Positions 1-5,984 are shown, numbered from the stretch's first letter. The stretch is 9,628 nt of DNA from CABMGO01 sp964408125 (GCA_964408125.1 CAYOYC010000024.1:1-9628), one strand, 5' to 3'. Notes: a model not told the origin generated them from the sequence alone. Made by a program: numbers and translations.

Positions 1-1
1 T

Positions 2-70
2 GATAGATCAATTATCTACACTAGCGATTCCAAAATACTAATCCTAGTTAGAACTCTATCTTTATTCTAA
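2..70 (+). CDS. Possible 3' end of an upstream gene (partial)
   Basis: A frame open from the window edge gives 22 residues and stops with TAA at 68-70. That TAA shares its last base with the ATG of the next gene (TAATG), an arrangement common for translationally coupled genes. The tail is hydrophobic (SKILILVRTLSLF at the end). No family can be recognised from so short a piece. It would explain why no clear TATA box is seen before the fusion gene. Chance is a real alternative, since 22 open codons at a window edge mean little. Confidence 0.3.
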   Translation, partial: DRSIIYTSDSKILILVRTLSLF

Positions 71-2220
71 TGACATCTAAAACAACTAATCTGCTAAATG
101 AATTGAAAGTACGAGCTATAATGCCGTCAGACTTCAAATTAATCTTAGAAACAGACAAAAAGCTTTACCCTACTAGTTCTCCAGTAACAGAAAGTATAAT
201 CAAAAGTTGGTACATTAGAAATCCTGAATTTGGAATGATTTTTGAAAAAAATAATAAAATTGCAGGAGTTAATATAATAATTCCATTAAACAAAGAGAGT
301 TGGCAAAAATTAATCAACGGCAAATTGAAAGAATCCGAAATGACTTCCAAAACAATATTTGATAATTCTAAAGATAAAGAGATAGGAATTCATATCTTCC
401 ACATTGAAAAGTTAGATAAATCAATAAAAGACTTTAATAAAATAGCACTAGAAAGTTTATCTCAACTTATTGAAAAATTAAAACAGAAAAATAAAGAATT
501 AACTATTTCAGGATTATCCGGATTATGTGTCACAGTAGGGGGAATTGGATTATTCGAGAATAAATTCAAATGCAAAGAAAGAAACTTTATAATCGATGAA
601 CATATCTTAGAAAAAAACGGAGAAAACTTTGTAGCAGAAAGCAAAAAAGAAGCCGATGAAAAAATAAAAGAAGGATATAAATACCTAAACAGATGCAAGA
701 TGCTTGTCTTGAATTCAAATGACAAAAGCGAAGTCTGGAACTATTTAACCTCTAAAATAGAAACGCAGATAATTCCACTAACAGAAAAAAATCTTGAAGA
801 AACAATTACTATACTAAATGAAGTTTTTCCAAAACAGGACGAGGAAGAAAACGCTGATTCAGCTTTCCGAGCAAGTTTAAATCCAAAAAAATACGAAAAT
901 ATTCTTAAAAAATGGAAAATACCTAAATTAAATTATTATCTTGCAATGCTTGGAGATAAAGTTGTTGGAAGCTCTGGAATTTATGAAATGAAAGATGATT
1001 CCGAATCTGCATGGGTTGGTTGGACTGCTGTTGCTCCAGAATATAGACAAAGGGGAATAGGCAAAAAGTTAATCCTTTTCATTATTGATAAATCTAGATC
1101 TTGGGGTTACAAACGATTAAAACTTCACACTGTCGACATAGACTATCAAAAAAATGCTCATAAACTTTACGAATCTTTAGGGTTTAAACTTATTTCTCGT
1201 GGAAAAAAAAGAGAAATGGGATATGATCGACTTTATTATGAATTAGACTTAAGTCTAGACAAACCGAAAATAGCCGAGCAAGCACTTTTAGTAGAATCTC
1301 AAGAACCAGAAGGAATATCAATTAAAGGCTATAACTTTAATGAAAAATTCGACTTTAATAAATTTTTAAACTCTTACGCAACAACCGGAGCTCAAGCTTC
1401 AAACCTATCAAAAGCAATTGAAATAATTAAAAAAATGAGGAAAGAAAAAGCATTCATCTATCTAGGATATACTTCCAATATGGTCACAACTGGAATGAGG
1501 GAAATAATAAGATACTTAGCAGAACATAAATTAGTAGACTATCTAGTAACGACCGCCGGCGGAATAGAAGAAGACTTCATCAAATGCATTGGAGACTTCA
1601 AACTAGGAGAATTTAACTTAGACGGTTCCGATTTAAGAAACAAGGGAATTAACAGGGCAGGAAATATCCTAATTCCAAACTCTAGATACGTAAAATTCGA
1701 AGAATTTACCATTAAAACTCTAGATAAATATAAATCAGAAATTAAAACACCCTCCGATGTCATCAAATCATTAGCAAAAGAAATAGACAACAAAAATTCG
1801 ATATATTATTGGGCAAATAAAAATAATATTCCCGTTTACTGCCCCGCAATAATGGACGGATCTTTAGGCGACATGATATACTTCTACAAAAACTACAAAA
1901 ATAAAGATTTCAAACTAGACATCGTAGCAGACACAGAAAAATTTAACAATTCCTCAATAGGAAAAGAAAAAACCGGAATGATAATTTTAGGTGGAGGCGT
2001 TGTAAAACACGCAATTTGTAATTGTAATTTATATAGAAACGGAGCAAACTATGCAGTTTATATTAACACCGCACAAGAATTCGACGGAAGCGACTCCGGA
2101 GCAAGACCAGACGAAGCTGTCTCTTGGGGAAAAATATCTCAAAAAGCAGAATCCGTCAAAGTTTACGCAGATGCCACTATTGTCTTCCCTTTAATTGTCA
2201 AAAGAGCATTCGTAGACTAA
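70..2220 (+). CDS. GNAT acetyltransferase - deoxyhypusine synthase fusion protein
   Basis: A single 716-codon frame with three parts. Residues about 15-225 look like a degenerate GNAT fold with no acetyl-CoA loop. Residues about 233-396 are a canonical GNAT domain with the acetyl-CoA motif VAPEYRQRGIGKKL (321-334) and a late AHKLYESLGF segment (363-372). Residues about 413-716 are a full-length deoxyhypusine synthase. By alignment to human DHS the active site is complete: D596, D601, H647, N651, D675, E682, W686 and catalytic K688 in SWGKI. DHS uses NAD and spermidine to put a 4-aminobutyl group on one lysine of aIF5A; it is cytoplasmic. The start is the first ATG after an in-frame TAG at 49-51. 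No Met lies near the domain joint, so the DHS is not made separately from an obvious internal start. The domain calls are firm. The acetyltransferase substrate is unknown; polyamine or (deoxy)hypusine is an inference. Confidence 0.93.
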   Translation: MTSKTTNLLNELKVRAIMPSDFKLILETDKKLYPTSSPVTESIIKSWYIRNPEFGMIFEKNNKIAGVNIIIPLNKESWQKLINGKLKESEMTSKTIFDNSKDKEIGIHIFHIEKLDKSIKDFNKIALESLSQLIEKLKQKNKELTISGLSGLCVTVGGIGLFENKFKCKERNFIIDEHILEKNGENFVAESKKEADEKIKEGYKYLNRCKMLVLNSNDKSEVWNYLTSKIETQIIPLTEKNLEETITILNEVFPKQDEEENADSAFRASLNPKKYENILKKWKIPKLNYYLAMLGDKVVGSSGIYEMKDDSESAWVGWTAVAPEYRQRGIGKKLILFIIDKSRSWGYKRLKLHTVDIDYQKNAHKLYESLGFKLISRGKKREMGYDRLYYELDLSLDKPKIAEQALLVESQEPEGISIKGYNFNEKFDFNKFLNSYATTGAQASNLSKAIEIIKKMRKEKAFIYLGYTSNMVTTGMREIIRYLAEHKLVDYLVTTAGGIEEDFIKCIGDFKLGEFNLDGSDLRNKGINRAGNILIPNSRYVKFEEFTIKTLDKYKSEIKTPSDVIKSLAKEIDNKNSIYYWANKNNIPVYCPAIMDGSLGDMIYFYKNYKNKDFKLDIVADTEKFNNSSIGKEKTGMIILGGGVVKHAICNCNLYRNGANYAVYINTAQEFDGSDSGARPDEAVSWGKISQKAESVKVYADATIVFPLIVKRAFVD

Positions 2221-2222
2221 TT

Positions 2223-2351
2223 TTATCTACTCAGTGTCTCTAATATTCGCAACTTTCTAACAGCACCCTGAACAACCAGCTCTCTTCTTTCTTCTCTTTC
2301 AAGTTTCTCGAAAAGCGCTCTAGCCATCTGGATAGTTTCTTGACTTATCAT
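2223..2351 (-). CDS. 42-residue helical protein, coupled to the RHH gene
   Basis: ATG at 2351, TAA ending at 2223, 42 residues. The sequence is charged and strongly helical (ALFEKLEREERRELVVQGA, then VRKLRILETL), with no Cys, signal peptide or membrane segment. Its ATG overlaps the TGA of the RHH gene (ATGA). An AGGAGG lies upstream in the RHH coding frame, though its 14-nt distance is longer than usual. It stops 2 nt short of the convergent fusion gene. No family is recognised. A small protein paired with an RHH regulator suggests a partner or toxin-antitoxin-like pair, but nothing in the sequence shows toxicity. Confidence 0.55.
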   Translation of the reverse strand: MISQETIQMARALFEKLEREERRELVVQGAVRKLRILETLSR

Positions 2352-2521
2352 TCTTTTAGTTTAAACCTCCTTTTCTCTAAAAATTCTATTATCGCTTTAT
2401 CAACGAAATTTCTCTTCGACGGAAACTCCGTCTGATTTCTAATACTAATTGAAAAAAACTTATCAACCTCACCCATCAACCATTTACTTACCTTAACTGT
2501 AGTCTCATCATTAGTTACCAT
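2348..2521 (-). CDS. Small ribbon-helix-helix (RHH) DNA-binding protein
   Basis: 57 residues, ATG at 2521, TGA ending at 2348. The pattern fits a MetJ/Arc-type RHH fold: a short polar strand (TTVKVSKW, residues 7-14), helix A (LMGEVDKFF, 15-23), a turn with FPSKRNF (33-39), and helix B (VDKAIIEFLEKRRFK, 40-54). RHH proteins bind DNA as dimers through the paired N-terminal strands and usually act as transcriptional repressors or antitoxins. The start is supported by a TTTAAATA box 23-30 nt upstream, as at three other genes here, implying a leaderless mRNA. It is followed by a 42-codon gene overlapping by ATGA, so the two are co-transcribed. Small RHH proteins of this shape are common in DPANN archaea (family knowledge). 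The target is unknown; autoregulation is an inference. Confidence 0.75.
   Translation of the reverse strand: MVTNDETTVKVSKWLMGEVDKFFSISIRNQTEFPSKRNFVDKAIIEFLEKRRFKLKE
2418..2432. repeat. Short perfect inverted repeat inside the RHH gene
   Basis: GACGGA and TCCGTC face each other across AAC, a perfect 6-bp stem with a 3-nt loop. A further GAAAT/ATTTC match lies outside (2405-2409 and 2435-2439), separated by unequal unpaired stretches. It sits within the RHH coding sequence (around the PSK of the turn), so it may only reflect codon choice. No function is shown. Confidence 0.3.
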
Positions 2522-2543
2522 TCGTATACAATTAGTAACTAGC

Positions 2544-2551
2544 TATTTAAA
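2544..2551 (-). promoter_or_regulatory. TATA box of the RHH/small-protein pair
   Basis: TTTAAATA on the minus strand, 23-30 nt upstream of the A of the RHH ATG. Archaeal TATA boxes sit about 26 nt before the transcription start, so the mRNA should begin at or very near the ATG (leaderless). Confidence 0.6.
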
Positions 2552-2559
2552 TGTTTTGA

Positions 2560-2572
2560 TAAATAAAAAAAT
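2560..2572 (-). terminator. Oligo-T run after the 91-residue gene
   Basis: On the minus strand a run of seven T followed by ATTTA lies 9-21 nt past the stop of the 91-residue gene and before the RHH promoter. Archaeal RNA polymerase terminates at oligo-T tracts without a hairpin, so this is a plausible terminator. Confidence 0.4.
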
Positions 2573-2580
2573 TAGAAAAT

Positions 2581-2856
2581 TTACCACTCAATCTCATTCA
2601 CTTCTTTTCTAGTATACTGAAAATCATTCTCCAGCGCATAAAACTCCAAACTAGTTTCGACCTGATCGTCAAAATATCTCAATTGATAATCTTTTTCAGT
2701 TTTCTCACTATATACTTCTATAATCATTTCCTTAGTGGTTTTATGATCTAAAAACAAATAGTGTGCATCAATAATAAGCCCTTTACCATCTATAAGAATT
2801 CTATCGCCTTTTTTCAACTCCGAAATTGGCTTAGACTGTTTTTTTATTTTAATCAT
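2581..2856 (-). CDS. Small SH3-barrel-like protein of unknown function
   Basis: 91 residues, predicted soluble and mostly beta. The N-terminal SELKKGDRILIDGKG (13-27) followed by alternating strands resembles the start of the KOW/SH3-like N-domain of aIF5A and EF-P. However, the length is about that of one domain, the C-terminal OB domain is absent, and the lysine-bearing GKHG loop of aIF5A is not there (LDHKTTKE lies in that area). It is therefore not a functional aIF5A by sequence. The start is supported by a TTTAAATA box 20-27 nt upstream of the ATG. It lies 32 nt downstream of proS, same strand, with its own promoter. The second half is acidic and rich in aromatic residues. Function is unknown; the barrel assignment is by pattern only. 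Confidence 0.6.
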   Translation of the reverse strand: MIKIKKQSKPISELKKGDRILIDGKGLIIDAHYLFLDHKTTKEMIIEVYSEKTEKDYQLRYFDDQVETSLEFYALENDFQYTRKEVNEIEW

Positions 2857-2875
2857 ACGTTTCTATGCAACTTTT

Positions 2876-2883
2876 TATTTAAA
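2876..2883 (-). promoter_or_regulatory. TATA box of the 91-residue gene
   Basis: TTTAAATA on the minus strand, 20-27 nt before the ATG at 2856, within the 32-nt gap after proS. The purine-rich AAAGG just upstream could serve as a B recognition element and runs into the proS stop codon. Confidence 0.6.
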
Positions 2884-2888
2884 AACCT

Positions 2889-4340
2889 TTAGTACGACTT
2901 CCCAGCATATACATAATAATCTGCCTTTTCTCCGCAAACTATACATTTCTCATCCCTAACCTTCTTATGATCAATCCATAAAGCCTTCGCGCCATTTGTT
3001 TCAGCTTTCATAGACTCTTCACAAGATTCTTTCTTGCACAATGGTACAAGACCAACCTTCTTATCACCTAAAACTTTCTTTAATTCGGCTAAAGAATTTG
3101 CATCTACCAGTTTGGATAAAAATAACTTCTTAGATTTTTCAAATAGCCCTTCCTGCATTTCTTCCAAGTCTTTTTCAACCGCTTTTTTCAAATCTGAAAT
3201 TTTAACAGGCCTCTTCTGAAAATTATCTCTTCTAACCAAAACAACTTCCCCCTTTTCTAAATCTCTTGGACCAAGCTCAATCCTTAAAGGAACCCCTTTT
3301 AATTCCCACTCGTTAAACTTAACCCCAACACTAATATGGTCTCTTTTATCAACAAACGCGTTAAAAGACTTCAAATCTTTTGCTACTTCATCACAAACTT
3401 TCAAAACCTTATCTTTTGTATTTTCAAATAAAATAGGAACAATCACTACTGAATTCAAGGCCAATTTCGGAGGAATAACTAACCCCTTCTCATCAGAATG
3501 AACTGCAAACATTACACCAAGCATTCTTGTTGAAATTGCATAGGTATTTTGCCAACCATACTGCTCTTTACCATTCTCATCTAAAAACTTAATATCATAA
3601 ACTTTCGCAAAATTCTGACCATCGTGATGGAATGGACATCCTTCCAAAACCTTTCCATTTGCCATAATATAATGAACTTTCTCTGAAAAAACTCCGCCAG
3701 CAAACTTCTCTCTATCGGTTTTACGTCCATAAACACCATAAAGAGCCATATACTTCTCAGTTACATCATTATAAGCATCTATAACCTTTTTACCCTCAAC
3801 CAAAGATTCTTTTTCAGTCGCACAGCAGGTATGCAACTCATTCCATAAAAATTCTCTCGTCCTAAAAAAGGGAACAGAATGGCTGAACTCCCACCTCACA
3901 ACTGAATTCCATTGATTATATCTTACTGGCAAATCTCTCCAGCTTCTAATCCATTTTGAAAAAGAAGGATACATAATTGCTTCAGAAGTAGGACGAACCG
4001 CAAGTCTTTCACTTAATTTAGTATCTCCTGCCTGTGTAACCCACGCAACCTCCGGCGAAAATCCTTCAATATGCTCTTTTTCTTTATTCAAGAATTTCTC
4101 AGGTATAAACAACGGAAAATAACAATTTCTAACTCCAATTTTTTTAAATCTCTCATCTATAAGTTGCTGAATCTTCTGCCAAATTTCATACGACGCCGGC
4201 TTAAAAACAATACAACCAGAAATATCCGTGTAATCCGCCAAATCAGCTTTTATCATCAACTCTGCAAACCATTCAGAAAAATCATCTTTATCCGCCGTAA
4301 CTCCCAATAAGTTTTTCGTCTCAGCTTCTTTCTTAACCAT
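2889..4340 (-). CDS. proS: Prolyl-tRNA synthetase (archaeal/eukaryotic type)
   Basis: Class II synthetase that attaches proline to tRNA-Pro; 483 residues from the ATG at 4340. Seen (numbered from that ATG): the TXE motif T118-E120 in RPTSEA, motif 2 RWE at 149-151 followed by PFFRTREFLW, the HHDGQNF loop (238-244), motif 3 around LGPRDLEKGEVVLVRRD, and a C-terminal zinc site C435, C440, C466, C469 ending in Tyr483. This is the short type without the bacterial editing insertion. A GTG two codons earlier (4346) is also open. I prefer the ATG because the TATA box then lies 20-27 nt upstream, matching the neighbouring gene. Odd points: the usual EGHTAH stretch reads ELHTCC, and the usual GGTSHH loop reads GCPFHH, so several proline/ATP-pocket neighbours are changed. 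The identification is firm. Confidence 0.96.
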   Translation of the reverse strand: MVKKEAETKNLLGVTADKDDFSEWFAELMIKADLADYTDISGCIVFKPASYEIWQKIQQLIDERFKKIGVRNCYFPLFIPEKFLNKEKEHIEGFSPEVAWVTQAGDTKLSERLAVRPTSEAIMYPSFSKWIRSWRDLPVRYNQWNSVVRWEFSHSVPFFRTREFLWNELHTCCATEKESLVEGKKVIDAYNDVTEKYMALYGVYGRKTDREKFAGGVFSEKVHYIMANGKVLEGCPFHHDGQNFAKVYDIKFLDENGKEQYGWQNTYAISTRMLGVMFAVHSDEKGLVIPPKLALNSVVIVPILFENTKDKVLKVCDEVAKDLKSFNAFVDKRDHISVGVKFNEWELKGVPLRIELGPRDLEKGEVVLVRRDNFQKRPVKISDLKKAVEKDLEEMQEGLFEKSKKLFLSKLVDANSLAELKKVLGDKKVGLVPLCKKESCEESMKAETNGAKALWIDHKKVRDEKCIVCGEKADYYVYAGKSY

Positions 4341-4359
4341 AACCACTATAATTTTTCCT

Positions 4360-4367
4360 TATTTAAA
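4360..4367 (-). promoter_or_regulatory. TATA box of proS
   Basis: TTTAAATA on the minus strand, 20-27 nt before the ATG at 4340 but only 14-21 nt before the GTG at 4346. The first spacing fits a leaderless transcript and is used here to choose the start. A purine-rich AAAAGGG lies just upstream as a possible BRE. Confidence 0.6.
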
Positions 4368-4383
4368 AACCCTTTTATCTCTT

Positions 4384-4396
4384 CAAAAATAAAAAC
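4384..4396 (-). terminator. T-rich stretch that could end the surface operon transcript
   Basis: On the minus strand this reads TTTTTATTTTTG. No T-run occurs between the stop of the 484-residue gene (4523) and here, so a minus-strand transcript could cross the tRNA in antisense and stop here, just ahead of the proS promoter. Confidence 0.25.
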
Positions 4397-4402
4397 TAAA
4401 GA

Positions 4403-4409
4403 GTTTTAA
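4403..4409 (+). promoter_or_regulatory. Candidate TATA box of tRNA-Arg
   Basis: TTTTAAA is centred about 27 nt before the first base of the mature tRNA (G4433), the spacing expected if transcription starts at or next to G1. The more TATA-like TTTATATAA at 4416-4424 is too close: it would place the start inside the tRNA. Confidence 0.45.
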
Positions 4410-4432
4410 ACTAATTTTATATAAGAATTACA

Positions 4433-4520
4433 GGGCTCATAGTTTAACGGATAAAACATCAGGCTTCGGAAAGAAATTGCAAGCAACTTGATGATCGAGG
4501 TTCAATTCCTCGTGGGCTCG
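4433..4520 (+). tRNA. tRNA-Arg (UCG), intron-containing
   Basis: The cloverleaf folds by hand. The acceptor pairs 4433-4439 with 4513-4519 (two G-T pairs), with discriminator G4520. The D stem is GTTT/AAAC with a loop carrying GG and A20. The anticodon stem TCAGG (4459-4463) pairs with CTTGA (4487-4491). The T arm is CGAGG-TTCAATT-CCTCG (4496-4512). The variable loop has only 4 nt. The anticodon loop reads CTTCGG, then a 16-nt insertion, then A38, giving anticodon UCG. A20 and C35 are the known arginine identity bases. CCA is not encoded. The gene is divergent from proS, and its 3' end is 2 nt from the stop codon of the convergent 484-residue gene. Without removing the insertion the anticodon stem cannot form. 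Confidence 0.9.
4470..4485 (+). other. tRNA intron at position 37/38 (16 nt)
   Basis: The insertion lies between G37 and A38, the canonical archaeal intron site spliced by the tRNA endonuclease. Taking these borders, three of four central-helix pairs of a bulge-helix-bulge form (C32-G4483, T33-A4482, T34-A4481); C35 faces C4480 and no inner helix is obvious, so the motif would be of the relaxed type. Borders shifted by one base give poorer bulge-helix-bulge pairing. Confidence 0.75.
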
Positions 4521-4532
4521 TTTTATACTTTT
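4521..4532 (+). terminator. T-rich terminator of tRNA-Arg
   Basis: TTTTATACTTTT directly follows the tRNA. Its T-tracts fit archaeal intrinsic termination. It overlaps the 3' end of the convergent surface-protein gene. Confidence 0.45.
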
Positions 4533-5977
4533 CTCTGAGTATTCTGCTGTGGCAATTGTTGAACTGGTATCGGCCTATATCCACCGACAGGATAGCTTCC
4601 ATATGGGTTTACAGGCTTTACAGGAGGTTGTTGCTGAACAGTTTGAGTATTATTATTACTTCCATTTTTTGATTTATTAACCAAATAAATAATTAACCAT
4701 ACCAACAATCCTATAATAATAACTCCAACAACTATTAACCACCAAATATTCCTTCCAAAAAAACCCTGTGACTCTGAAAAACCTAAATCCAAATTATTTG
4801 GACCAGAAGAATCTCCACCAATATCCAAATCGGGAGAACTACCGCCACTAGCAACAACACTAGGATTATCATAATCTCTTATACTCAAAAACTTAATACT
4901 AACGCTTGCTCTTCCATCAGGAATTCCAGCAAGACTAACCTGCAAATCCTTGACCGCGTCACCATTTAAATCAAATTGCGCATTATTCCCTGCAAACAGA
5001 TTATAACCACTGGTCATCATATTTGGATATAGCTTAAATACAATCTTTGCATTATCTATTCCTAATACCTCTAATCTATATGGTCTAGATTCAAAACTAA
5101 AATTAATTCTATCATAGGTATTTAATAATTTGTAAACGCCAGACGACATTTCTGAACCCGTAAATACTACATCAGTCCAATTAACCCCATAAGTACTACA
5201 ACTAGAAGAATAAACACAACTAGAAGAAGTACGATTCCAATAATAACAAGGCTTACATGCCCAACAACCCCCACTCTCACAATATTTATGAGAAACTATT
5301 ACTCCATTCATTATATTTGTCTGATTTGAGCATCCTGGAGAAGAACTACAATCTTCAACTCTGCACTGAATTGCCGTTCCATTCCACTCATATCCATCAT
5401 CACAATTAAAGCATTTTTTATCCTCTGCACAATAATCACTATTAATCGAAGCGTTTTCAAGTGAACTCATATTTAAACACTTATAGGGAGACAAACAAAT
5501 TCCGCTAATACATTTCCCGATAGAATTATTATAATAAAATGGACTATTGCAACTATAACAAATTGCACTTGGATCAGAAAAAGAACAATCTTTATCTAAC
5601 ACTGTAGCATTCGCCAAAGAAGTAGTATTAGAACAAAACCAACCCTCCCCCATACATATACCAGACAAATTAGCTAACAATGCGTTATACCCCTGTATAA
5701 AATAATTATAAGCGTTTGTACAAATCCCATCCAAACAGCTATACTCATCAATACACTCAAAGTCATTTAGGCACTCCTCATTATCATCGTACGGCTTCTG
5801 CCTAAATAATGCCATCTCGCTTCCATCTGCACTAAAATCGCAATAGGAATTTAAAACCCCCTGCGTAACAACCCCACCATATTCAACACATCCCGTACCA
5901 AATACACAACCATCATCGCAAGCTAAAGAAAAACTAATTACAAAAATAAAACCAATTAATATTAATATTTTTTTCAT
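4523..5977 (-). CDS. Membrane-anchored Cys-rich surface protein
   Basis: 484 residues. Seen: an N-terminal signal peptide (1-19, LILIGFIFVISFSLA) with likely cleavage before C20; 28 Cys, all outside the membrane; three tandem six-Cys modules (108-156, 161-205, 210-254); a beta-rich domain (about 262-366) with a DLNGDAVKD loop (336-344) resembling calcium loops; one membrane helix (411-433); and a cytoplasmic tail (434-484) rich in Pro, Gln, Gly and Tyr. About eleven N-glycosylation sequons occur. The beta domain resembles a module frequent in secreted DPANN proteins (from memory). The gene starts 7 nt after the stop of the 743-residue gene, with AGGT about 6 nt before the ATG, so it is the second gene of that operon. 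A surface or cell-contact role is inferred; no enzyme motif is seen. It is not a recognised named family. Confidence 0.85.
   Translation of the reverse strand: MKKILILIGFIFVISFSLACDDGCVFGTGCVEYGGVVTQGVLNSYCDFSADGSEMALFRQKPYDDNEECLNDFECIDEYSCLDGICTNAYNYFIQGYNALLANLSGICMGEGWFCSNTTSLANATVLDKDCSFSDPSAICYSCNSPFYYNNSIGKCISGICLSPYKCLNMSSLENASINSDYCAEDKKCFNCDDGYEWNGTAIQCRVEDCSSSPGCSNQTNIMNGVIVSHKYCESGGCWACKPCYYWNRTSSSCVYSSSCSTYGVNWTDVVFTGSEMSSGVYKLLNTYDRINFSFESRPYRLEVLGIDNAKIVFKLYPNMMTSGYNLFAGNNAQFDLNGDAVKDLQVSLAGIPDGRASVSIKFLSIRDYDNPSVVASGGSSPDLDIGGDSSGPNNLDLGFSESQGFFGRNIWWLIVVGVIIIGLLVWLIIYLVNKSKNGSNNNTQTVQQQPPVKPVNPYGSYPVGGYRPIPVQQLPQQNTQRKV
5216..5656 (-). repeat. Three tandem six-Cys modules (484-residue protein)
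   Basis: Protein repeat, residues 108-254. Each unit follows C-x5/6-C-x15/16-C-x4/8-C-x2-C-x12-C, with a sequon just after the second Cys and a Tyr/Trp-Asn cluster before the last Cys. Cores: CYSCNSPFYYNN, CFNCDDGYEWNG, CWACKPCYYWNR. The DNA has diverged, so the repeats are old. Confidence 0.75.
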
Positions 5978-5984
5978 TTTTTAC

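Noticed and set aside
2581..2856. Calling the 91-residue protein aIF5A
   Set aside because: It lacks the GKHG lysine loop and the second domain; only the first strands look alike.
3034..4310. Open + strand frames opposite proS
   Set aside because: They lie antisense to a well-supported synthetase, resemble no family and have no promoter or start signal.
4416..4424. TTTATATAA as the tRNA promoter
   Set aside because: Its centre is only about 13 nt before G1, which would start transcription inside the tRNA.
4464..4486. Reading the tRNA without an intron, with anticodon CGG or a long variable arm
   Set aside because: The anticodon stem TCAGG finds its partner only at 4487-4491, after the 16-nt insertion; the intronless reading leaves no stem.
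5918..5923. Lipoprotein signal at C20 of the 484-residue protein
   Set aside because: The preceding SLA does not give the usual Leu at -3, and the protein already has a C-terminal membrane anchor.
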